The notes below the pieces were generated by a model that saw only the letters and a program-made list of their open reading frames with translations, was not told where the DNA came from and searched no databases. DNA of 64,000 bases from positions 3,968,001 through 4,032,000 of the forward strand of contig NZ_OY781099.1 in the NCBI RefSeq assembly GCF_963676325.1, in the 5' to 3' direction. The number at the start of each line of letters is the position of its first letter. Positions within the stretch are counted from its first letter, which is position 1. The translations under genes and the position numbers were made by a program. This document shows positions 26,511 to 34,085 of the stretch, one piece after another. Origin of the DNA: an uncultured Bacteroides sp. (GTDB lineage Bacteria; Bacteroidota; Bacteroidia; Bacteroidales; Bacteroidaceae).

Positions 26511-27710
26511 TTATTTACCGTTTTTCTTTTGATTAGCATAATAAACTCTCAACGGATTAGAAAGAATCTTGGTAAATCCTTTCGCATCTTCTGCTGTCCA
26601 TCCCTTACCAACTTCACCATAATCGCCAAAGTCAGTCTTCACCAAATCAAAAGAAGATTCAACACCTACTAATGTATAGCTATAAGGACGAAGAATGATG
26701 CTTACTGTTCCGTTCACATTACGTTGAGTACTTTGAAGCATAGCTTCACAGTCACGCATTACCGGTTCCAGGTACTGAGCTTCGTGAAGGAACATTCCGT
26801 ACCAGTTACCAATCTGATCTTTCCAGTACTGCTGCCATTTGCTCAATGTATGTTTTTCAAGCATCTTATGAGCATTGATGATAAGCATAGGTGCCGCAGC
26901 TTCAAAAGCTACACGACCTTTGATACCGATAATAGTATCACCAATGTGCATATCACGACCGATAGCATATTTAGAGCCAATAGCCTCAATTTTATTAATT
27001 GCCTCTACTTTATTTTCGAATACTTCACCGTTAACAGCGTGTAACTGACCTTCTACGAATTCAAGTTTCAAAGTTTCTGTTCCCTCAGCAGTAACCTGTG
27101 AAGGATAAGCCTCTTCAGGAAGAGTCTGTTCAGAGTGAAGAGTTTCTTTTCCACCTATTGAAGTTCCCCAAAGACCTTTATTGATAGAATATTCAAGTTT
27201 CTTAAAGTCAGCCTCAATACCATGTTTTCTAAGATAATCAATCTCATATTCACGGGTAAGAGACATGTCACGTGTTGGAGTTATAATTTTGATTTCCGGA
27301 GCAAGTACATCAAATGTAAGGTCAAAACGAATCTGGTCGTTACCAGCACCTGTACTTCCGTGAGCAACAGCATCGGCTTTAATTTCCTTTGCATAGTTGA
27401 TAATAGCAATAGCCTGGAAAATACGTTCAGAGCTTACAGAAATAGGATAAGTTCCATTACGTAAAACATTACCAAACACCATGTACTTGATGCTCTTTTC
27501 GTAATATTCCTGAGTCACATCAAGAGTAACGTGCTTAACCGCACCCAGTTTATATGCTTTTTCTTCAATAACTTTCAGTTCTTCAGGGCTGAATCCGCCG
27601 GTATTGGCTACAGCTGTATAAACCTCATATCCTTTTTCTTCTGACAAATACTTTGCGCAGAATGAGGTATCCAAACCACCACTAAACGCTAATACTACTT
27701 TCTCTTTCAT
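26511..27710 (-). CDS. argG: Argininosuccinate synthase
   Basis: 399 aa. The N-type ATP pyrophosphatase motif AFSGGLDTSFCAKYL is at the start. AHGSTGAGNDQIRFDL contains the citrulline/aspartate site, and GLWGTSIGGKET follows. It joins citrulline and aspartate. In this pathway deacylation of the acyl-citrulline must come first; the deacylase is not in this window. 23 bp after the GNAT gene. Confidence 0.96.
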   Translation of the reverse strand: MKEKVVLAFSGGLDTSFCAKYLSEEKGYEVYTAVANTGGFSPEELKVIEEKAYKLGAVKHVTLDVTQEYYEKSIKYMVFGNVLRNGTYPISVSSERIFQAIAIINYAKEIKADAVAHGSTGAGNDQIRFDLTFDVLAPEIKIITPTRDMSLTREYEIDYLRKHGIEADFKKLEYSINKGLWGTSIGGKETLHSEQTLPEEAYPSQVTAEGTETLKLEFVEGQLHAVNGEVFENKVEAINKIEAIGSKYAIGRDMHIGDTIIGIKGRVAFEAAAPMLIINAHKMLEKHTLSKWQQYWKDQIGNWYGMFLHEAQYLEPVMRDCEAMLQSTQRNVNGTVSIILRPYSYTLVGVESSFDLVKTDFGDYGEVGKGWTAEDAKGFTKILSNPLRVYYANQKKNGK

Positions 27711-27733
27711 ATCTATCTTAATTTTTTATAACC

Positions 27734-28345
27734 TTATTTATTTTCTGAACTTTCTTTTTTATCTTCATCATTTTCCTTCTCCTCATTAGCCTTAAAAGGA
27801 TCTGCCGGATGCTTGGCAGGATCATAAAGCATTGCTGTACAAATACATTTTGTACCACCGGTTCTTTGAAGAATATCATAGTTTACACAGCTTTGGCAGC
27901 CTTTCCAGAAAGCCTCATCCGTGGTAAGTTCAGAGAAAGTAACAGGAACATATCCTAATTCTGAATTGATTTTCATCACAGCAAGACCAGAAGTCAATCC
28001 AAATATTTTTGCTTCAGGAAAACGCTGGCGTGAAAGTTCAAAAGCGCGACGTTTAATTTTCTTTGCCAGCCCATGACCGCGGAACTTATCAACAACAATA
28101 AGTCCGGAATTGGCAACAAATGCTTTGTTACTCCAGCTTTCAATGTAACAGAATCCGGCAAATTCACCCCCACAAAGAGCAATAATCGCCTTACCCTCAA
28201 CCATCTTCTGTTTGATATATTCAGGGGAGCGCTTTGCAATACCCGTGCCACGGATTTTTGCAGCAGCCTCTATAGTAGTTAAAATAATGTCAACGTATGG
28301 AATATGACTCTCGTTGGCAACAAGAATTTCAATATTACTTTCCAT
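27734..28345 (-). CDS. argA-like: GNAT acyltransferase, probable N-succinylglutamate synthase
   Basis: 203 aa, GNAT fold with the CoA loop VVDKFRGHGLAKKIKRRAF. A Cys-containing tail (CQSCVNYDILQ, GGTKCICTAML) and an acidic/basic end follow. It lies between argR and argG. The gene in the same place in B. thetaiotaomicron (BT3761, from memory) was identified by fitness data as an N-acylglutamate synthase giving N-succinylglutamate, which fills the first step of this pathway. No other argA or argJ is in the window. The call rests on place and fold. Confidence 0.8.
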   Translation of the reverse strand: MESNIEILVANESHIPYVDIILTTIEAAAKIRGTGIAKRSPEYIKQKMVEGKAIIALCGGEFAGFCYIESWSNKAFVANSGLIVVDKFRGHGLAKKIKRRAFELSRQRFPEAKIFGLTSGLAVMKINSELGYVPVTFSELTTDEAFWKGCQSCVNYDILQRTGGTKCICTAMLYDPAKHPADPFKANEEKENDEDKKESSENK

Positions 28346-28387
28346 TTCTTATCTTCTTTCTTTTTAAATTTGGATGTTATATGTGAA

Positions 28388-28864
28388 TTAAATATTCGGA
28401 ATAATGTGAGACAGTAATTGTTTAATCTCATTTCTGGAATAACCATCTCTGAAAACAAGTAAAATTGTATCATCGCCTGCAATAGTACCAATGATATCCT
28501 TATATTCGCGGTTGTCTATATCATATGCCAAACTGCTTGCATATCCGGGACGTGTTTTAATAACAGCCATATTCCCCGAAAAATCAATAGATTTAAATCC
28601 GTTCTGCATCAACATCTCACCGGCACTAGGTACATCAATAGTTCTTTTATACATGGTGTCGTTTGGTAAGACATATACATAATTACCATTTGTAGTAGCC
28701 GCTTTCGCAACTTTCATCTGTTTCAGGTCTCTAGACAATGTAGCTTGCGTAAGCTCATAGCCTTCCTTCGCTAACTCTCTAAGCAGCTCTTCCTGACTAC
28801 CAATCTCCTTGCTGGAAATGATCATCTTAATCGAATCTAATCGTTTACTTTTGTTCGTCGTCAT
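28388..28864 (-). CDS. argR: Arginine repressor
   Basis: 158 aa. The N-terminal winged helix (about 8-70) contains IISSKEIGSQEELLRELAKEGYE-type sequence and TLSRDLKQMKVAKA. The C-terminal hexamer domain contains GTIAGDDTILLVFRDG, the arginine-binding GTIAGDDT motif. First gene of the leftward arg cluster, 42 bp before the GNAT gene. Four ATGCAT boxes cover its promoter, so it probably represses itself and the operon when arginine is present. Confidence 0.95.
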   Translation of the reverse strand: MTTNKSKRLDSIKMIISSKEIGSQEELLRELAKEGYELTQATLSRDLKQMKVAKAATTNGNYVYVLPNDTMYKRTIDVPSAGEMLMQNGFKSIDFSGNMAVIKTRPGYASSLAYDIDNREYKDIIGTIAGDDTILLVFRDGYSRNEIKQLLSHIIPNI

Positions 28865-28887
28865 GTATAATTATTCTAAATTGTTCG

Positions 28888-28973
28888 CAAAAGTATGCAT
28901 AATTTTGGAAAACCAATGCATAAAACAAGAATAATTTCAGTTTTATGCATAAAAAAGCTCCTTTTTTATGCAT
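28888..28973 (-). promoter_or_regulatory. argR operon promoter with ATGCAT boxes
   Basis: On the minus strand TACTTTTG (28888-28895) is a full TAnnTTTG -7, 23 bp upstream of argR. ATGCAT occurs at 28895-28900, 28916-28921, 28945-28950 and 28968-28973. The first touches the -7. Center spacing in the first pair is 21 bp, the spacing of paired ARG boxes (18 bp plus 3). The flanks are AT-rich, as ARG boxes are. The match to ArgR is inferred from spacing and place. Confidence 0.6.
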
Positions 28974-29102
28974 TTTTAATCTATAAATATAACATATTAC
29001 CCAATAAAATACATTGTTCAGCCCTCGCCCTCAGTGAATATTCACAGAACAAATAAAAAAACATAAAGAGAGATCAGGCAAAACTTAACTAAACACTTTT
29101 CA

Positions 29103-29186
29103 TTTGATATATATCTAAGTGTATGTTTGATATACATCAAAGCACCCGTTTGATATATATCAAGACAGCGCTTTAATATATATCAA
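29103..29186. promoter_or_regulatory. Four FNR/CRP-like boxes at exact 23-bp spacing
   Basis: Near-palindromes starting at 29103, 29126, 29149 and 29172: TTTGATATATATCTA, TTTGATATACATCAA, TTTGATATATATCAA and TTTAATATATATCAA. Sites 2 and 3 fit TTGAT-N4-ATCAA, the FNR-type half-site pattern, exactly; sites 1 and 4 each have one or two changes. The 8-bp spacers differ. The array lies 240-320 bp upstream of argR and just after the small membrane gene. The gene it serves is unclear. Confidence 0.6.
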
Positions 29187-29249
29187 AAAAGAAAAAGAAA
29201 AGCAGATTTTTCCCTATGTCTGCATTTTGCTTTTATAGCCAAAGTCTGT

Positions 29250-29438
29250 TCAGTTTTTCCGCTCATTCAGTAACCAGAAAGCCAATAATCCAAAGAAGAT
29301 TGCAACACCGCCACTCAACCAAACGGGTACAATAAATCCATTAACAACAATGGCTACTGAAAATGTAAAACGGATAAGCTGGATAAAAGCCAATATCAAA
29401 AGAAGAATTCCAACAACTAGAGAAGCCGGTCTTTTCAT
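29250..29438 (-). CDS. Small two-span membrane protein (62 aa)
   Basis: 62 aa. Helix 1 is about residues 5-22 (ASLVVGILLLILAFIQLI) and helix 2 about 35-56 (FIVPVWLSGGVAIFFGLLAFWLL), ending NERKN. A strong Shine-Dalgarno sequence, GGAGG, precedes the ATG by about 9 bp. Function unknown. It is a monocistronic gene between the argR region and the hybrid regulator. Confidence 0.7.
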   Translation of the reverse strand: MKRPASLVVGILLLILAFIQLIRFTFSVAIVVNGFIVPVWLSGGVAIFFGLLAFWLLNERKN

Positions 29439-29667
29439 GATTTAAACCTCCTATAAACTTTTCGAATCAGAACATTACATACAGTCTTAAAAACAAAACT
29501 CTAATTTAATAACAAAACAGAATAAATATAAGTTCTATATGTATATTATTTAGTTTTAACTGACTATCGTTTAGTACTAAAAGTGGAGTAATTATTGTTT
29601 CTTTCGTATTTTCTGGTATCTGCAACTGAACTCCGGATTAAAAAACAACAGGATTTCCGAAATTTTC

Positions 29668-29675
29668 TATCTTTG
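29668..29675 (+). promoter_or_regulatory. -7 element of the hybrid regulator gene
   Basis: TATCTTTG, 19 bp before the ATG at 29694, with GGAG just before the start codon. No clear TTG is found at -33. The transcript leader would be very short. Confidence 0.5.
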
Positions 29676-29693
29676 TGAGATAAAATACAGGAG

Positions 29694-32600
29694 ATGATAA
29701 AACATATAATTTTCTTTCTCTTTTCTATGTGTTGTTTGCAAATGCAATCACAGCCCATTTGCAATATCAGGAAATACACCATTGAAGATGGACTATCACA
29801 TAATCACCTGACACAAATAATACAAGATCAGAAAGGATTTATCTGGGTGGGAACCTGGAACGGACTCGACCGCATTGACGGATACTCCATTAATTCATTC
29901 TTCCCCACCACCAGTGAACCGGGCATCTTTTACAGCAACCGGTTAGACAATATTGCACTGAGCTCTACCGGCAACATCTGGTGTCTGACAAATAGTTCAA
30001 GATTGCTCCTGTATAACACTCAGGCAGCTGATTTCTTTGATATAATCAGGCCCTTCGAGAAAAAGAACAATCAGATTTATGAAATCAAGCGCTACTTCAC
30101 TTTATCCAAAGGAGTTACATGGGCCTCCTCTTCACAAGGGCTTTGTTTCAGAATAAGCGACTCGGGATATGATAAAGAGAACGGCATTCAAAGTATAAAA
30201 ACCAATAGCAAACAGATCAAAGGAGATTCTGTTTATCTGGTTCGGGAAGATTATTACGGCAATGAATGGATACTCACCAACAAGGGGGTTACTGTTTATG
30301 GTAAATCCATAAATAACGACTACCCTTTTTCTATGATGGAGAAATACAAAACAGATGTTGTGCTGGCTTCCACTAACGGAAATATGGCTATCTATAATTT
30401 CAGCCAGAAAACATTCTCTTTTGTTACTGTACCCGATATCAGTAAGATAAACGCGACCAGAAAATTAGGGGATAACGAAGTTGTACTGACAACAGACAAT
30501 GGCATCCTGATCTACAACATAGCAGCAAAGAAGTTTCGCCGGTATAATCTGCAATTTCCCGGACAGCCAGATAAAGAGGCTACCAATATTTATGTGGACA
30601 GCCACAACTGTTTATGGGTGTACACTAACGGTCCCGGAATTATCAGAATCAATCCTCAGACGGAAGAAAAGTTATGGCTGAATACACCTGCACAATATTC
30701 TTCCGGCGTCAGAAATAATCTTCCCATGTTTTTTGAAGATGCCAATCATGTAAAATGGACCATTCCCCGATACGGAGTTCTGAGTTACTTTGATCCTCTG
30801 AGCAAAACACTAAAATGCTATCTTACACAATCCAATGAAGGGTCAGTTCCCTATTCAGCGGATCTGAAAAACGTGGTTAGCGACAGACAAAAAAATCTAT
30901 GGGCAATATCACTCAGCAATCAGGGACTTCTGAACATATCGTTTTCAAAACAAAAATATCGTTATATACCTTTAGATAAAGACATTGAAACCAGAGCTCT
31001 GATGGTCGATGCAAATAAACGCTTATGGATAGCCACCAAAAAAGGGAACATAAGAATCTATAATAAGAACAAGCAGTTCGAAGGATTCTTATCCGGTAGC
31101 GGCAGCATATCTGCCACTCCCTGCTGCATCTCCGCCAGCGGTGTTTACTCCATGACTCAGACAAAAAACGGAGATGTATGGGTGGGTACCAGAGGGGATG
31201 GTATTTATTTATTCAGCCCAAAAGCAAAGGGTTACCAGGTGCAGCATTTTATAAAAAGCAATCAGGACAATTATTCGCTGAGCAACAACGATGTGTACAG
31301 CATTTATCAGGATATACACGGATTTATCTGGATAGGAACCTGGGGCGGAGGTCTGAATAAAGCAGAATACAAAAATGGAAACATTCGTTTTATTAATTAC
31401 TTTAATCGGTTAAAGAACTACCCATTCAATCGTTTTGAGAAAATCCGTACCATAGCAGGAACAGTGTCCGGAAACGTTCTGATAGGAACCACTTCCGGAC
31501 TTGTTACTTTTTCTACTCATTTTCAACAGCCCGAAGCCATTAAATTCTATAAGAACATTCATAACCCACAAAAAGAATACAGTCTGAATGGTTCCGATAT
31601 TATGCACATTTATTGCACGGACAATCAACAGATATTTATCTGCATGATGGGAACCGGAATCAATAAAATAGTCTCAGAAAACCTTTCATCGGAGGATATA
31701 CATTTTGAAAAGTATGATGAGAAAAAAGGATTAGCATCTAATCTAACCTATTCAATGATAAAGGATAAGGAAAAAAACTATTGGGTGATTTCTCCAATGG
31801 CACTGTCCCGCATCACAAAGGGAACACAATCTATTGAGAAATATAGTTCTTCCTTTTTTAATAACTCTTTTGTTTATTCAGAAACATCTCCTGCAATTGC
31901 CGATAACGGCGATCTTCTTATCGGAGTACAGGGAGGCATGCTGGTTCTGAGCCCGAAAGAGATACATAAAAGTACTTACCAGGCTCCTATTGTATTCTCC
32001 AGTATCAAGTTTCAGAAAGACAGTCTGCCCCAAACATTAAACGATGCTGATTATCTTGTGATTCCGTCAGACCAGCGCAATTTTACCTTAAATTTCGGAG
32101 CACTTGATTATATAAATCCCTCAGATATAGAGTATGCCTATAAAGTTGATAATGTGGACAAGCATTGGAACTACATAGGAAAGAATCATTTTGCCAACTT
32201 TGTAAATTTACCGGCCGGCACATATACCTTTTATGTAAAATCCACTAATAGTGAAGGCACCTGGAATCAGCATGTGAGAACTTTAATTATAAAGGTAAAT
32301 CCAACATTCTGGGAGTCCTGTTGGGGATGGGCATTATATGTAATCCTGTTCCTGATATTGTCAGTGGCTATAAGCTACACTCTTTTTTATATTTTCAAGC
32401 TGCGCCATGAAGTAGATGTTGAGCAACAACTGGCAGAGATAAAAATCCGATTCTTTACAGATATCTCACACGAACTTCGTACGCCACTAACACTGATAGC
32501 CGGTCCGGTAGCAGAGGTGCTGTCGCAAGAGCCCTTGTCAAAAAGAGCAAAAGAGCATCTTTTACTGGTTCAGAAAAACACATCCCGCATGCTTCAGTTG

Positions 32601-34025
32601 GTCAATCAGATTCTCGATTTCAGAAAGATTCAGAATAAACGAATGACTTTAGCCATAGAGAAGGAAGACATCATACAACAGATACACAACATCATGTCAA
32701 ACTTCAATCTGCTGGCTGTTGAGAGAGAAATTAATTTCCGGCTAAACACCACCGTAGACCAGGCTTTTGTATGGATTGACCGTGATAAGTTTGAGAAAAT
32801 AATGTTCAATCTGTTATCAAACGCTTTCAAGTATACCCCTAAAAAAAGGAGCATTATTATTAACGTAACAGAAGAAGAGAATAATTATTGCATCAGCATT
32901 GAAGATGAAGGCAATGGCATTCAGGCCGACCAGATAAAATCAATATTTGAACGCTTTACCACAATTCCTAAAATAGCAAATATGCAGCCATCATCGGGTA
33001 TCGGTCTGTCGCTGGTTAATGAGTTTGTGAAGATGTTGCATGCACAAATCAGTGTAGAAAGTACATTAGGTAAAGGAAGCACATTTACTCTTTGCATTAA
33101 GAAAGGCAAAGAACATTATAAAGCAGATGAGAATGTAGAGTTTATACTCAATGACAGCGACGAGAACACCGAAAGTGACGAAACAGAAGATACCATTCCG
33201 TCTACCGATGAAGAACCTACATCTATTCTGATAGTTGAAGATAACCTGGAGTTGCAAGAGTTTATGTCAACAATCTTATCACCAACATATAAAATTTTAA
33301 AAGCTGCCGATGGTGCAGAAGGTTTAGATATCGTTAAAAAAGAGATACCGGACTTTATTGTTACAGATATCATGATGCCAAACATGGACGGACTTGAAAT
33401 GATTCATCACATAAAAGCAGATATCAGTGTGTGTCACATACCTATTGTTGTTTTATCTGCAAAATCATCATTGGACGACCGCATCCAGGGGTTGGAACTG
33501 GGCATAGACGATTATATCACCAAGCCATTCAGCGCCGCCTATTTAAAATCAAGGATAGCCAATCTTATCAAACAACGGGAGATGCTGCAAAAAGCATTCC
33601 TTTCTCATATTCATCCAAAAGAAAATGAGACAAGCAATTCCGAGCCTGTTGCCTACACACTGGATCCGCCACAGATAGTACCGCTTGACAAGCTATTTAT
33701 AGAGAAAATAATGACCTTTATAGAAGATAATCTTACTAATTCAGAACTAAACATAGAAGATATTGCCAATCACATGAATATGAGTCGTTCTATCTTTTAC
33801 CGGAAAGTAAAAATGATTGTAGGGCTGGCTCCTGTCGATTTTATACGCCACTTGCGTATTCAGCGGGCAGTTCAGCTGCTTAACATTGATTCTCAATCGT
33901 TCTCTCAGATAGCCTATGAGGTAGGTTTCTCTGATCCTAAATACTTTAGTAAATCATTTAAAAAGGAGATGGGAATGACACCCAGTGAGTATAAAAAGAA
34001 AATCAGTCAGAATAAGGAGGCTTAA
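29694..34025 (+). CDS. Hybrid two-component system regulator (HTCS)
   Basis: 1443 aa. A signal peptide is followed by two reg_prop propeller-type blades series (for example IIQDQKGFIWVGTWNGLDRI and DIHGFIWIGTWGGGLNKAEY). A Y_Y_Y domain (about 760-860) and one membrane helix (about 880-903) follow. The HisKA has His926 in DISHELRTPLTL; the HATPase has NLLSNAFKYTP and GIGLSLVNEF. The receiver has Asp1225 in VTDIMMPNMDG and a Lys in ITKPF. The AraC-type HTH (about 1335-1440) is at the C-terminus. HTCS proteins bind a sugar in the periplasm and switch on nearby glycan genes. The GH95 gene converges on it and is the obvious target. Confidence 0.95.
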   Translation: MIKHIIFFLFSMCCLQMQSQPICNIRKYTIEDGLSHNHLTQIIQDQKGFIWVGTWNGLDRIDGYSINSFFPTTSEPGIFYSNRLDNIALSSTGNIWCLTNSSRLLLYNTQAADFFDIIRPFEKKNNQIYEIKRYFTLSKGVTWASSSQGLCFRISDSGYDKENGIQSIKTNSKQIKGDSVYLVREDYYGNEWILTNKGVTVYGKSINNDYPFSMMEKYKTDVVLASTNGNMAIYNFSQKTFSFVTVPDISKINATRKLGDNEVVLTTDNGILIYNIAAKKFRRYNLQFPGQPDKEATNIYVDSHNCLWVYTNGPGIIRINPQTEEKLWLNTPAQYSSGVRNNLPMFFEDANHVKWTIPRYGVLSYFDPLSKTLKCYLTQSNEGSVPYSADLKNVVSDRQKNLWAISLSNQGLLNISFSKQKYRYIPLDKDIETRALMVDANKRLWIATKKGNIRIYNKNKQFEGFLSGSGSISATPCCISASGVYSMTQTKNGDVWVGTRGDGIYLFSPKAKGYQVQHFIKSNQDNYSLSNNDVYSIYQDIHGFIWIGTWGGGLNKAEYKNGNIRFINYFNRLKNYPFNRFEKIRTIAGTVSGNVLIGTTSGLVTFSTHFQQPEAIKFYKNIHNPQKEYSLNGSDIMHIYCTDNQQIFICMMGTGINKIVSENLSSEDIHFEKYDEKKGLASNLTYSMIKDKEKNYWVISPMALSRITKGTQSIEKYSSSFFNNSFVYSETSPAIADNGDLLIGVQGGMLVLSPKEIHKSTYQAPIVFSSIKFQKDSLPQTLNDADYLVIPSDQRNFTLNFGALDYINPSDIEYAYKVDNVDKHWNYIGKNHFANFVNLPAGTYTFYVKSTNSEGTWNQHVRTLIIKVNPTFWESCWGWALYVILFLILSVAISYTLFYIFKLRHEVDVEQQLAEIKIRFFTDISHELRTPLTLIAGPVAEVLSQEPLSKRAKEHLLLVQKNTSRMLQLVNQILDFRKIQNKRMTLAIEKEDIIQQIHNIMSNFNLLAVEREINFRLNTTVDQAFVWIDRDKFEKIMFNLLSNAFKYTPKKRSIIINVTEEENNYCISIEDEGNGIQADQIKSIFERFTTIPKIANMQPSSGIGLSLVNEFVKMLHAQISVESTLGKGSTFTLCIKKGKEHYKADENVEFILNDSDENTESDETEDTIPSTDEEPTSILIVEDNLELQEFMSTILSPTYKILKAADGAEGLDIVKKEIPDFIVTDIMMPNMDGLEMIHHIKADISVCHIPIVVLSAKSSLDDRIQGLELGIDDYITKPFSAAYLKSRIANLIKQREMLQKAFLSHIHPKENETSNSEPVAYTLDPPQIVPLDKLFIEKIMTFIEDNLTNSELNIEDIANHMNMSRSIFYRKVKMIVGLAPVDFIRHLRIQRAVQLLNIDSQSFSQIAYEVGFSDPKYFSKSFKKEMGMTPSEYKKKISQNKEA

Positions 34026-34030
34026 AAATA

Positions 34031-34067
34031 AGAGACGCGGATATAGCAAAACCATATCCGCGTCTCT
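34031..34067. terminator. Bidirectional terminator between HTCS and GH95
   Basis: Arms 34031-34044 and 34054-34067 pair perfectly over 14 bp (AGAGACGCGGATAT and its complement) with a 9-nt loop. T-rich sequence follows on the plus side and A-rich on the minus side. It separates the two converging genes. Confidence 0.9.
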
Positions 34068-34085
34068 CTATTTTTTATGAGTTCC

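Noticed and set aside
29103..29186. Short CRISPR-like array
   Set aside because: The 15-bp repeats are near-palindromes with 8-bp spacers, too short for CRISPR; FNR-type sites fit better.
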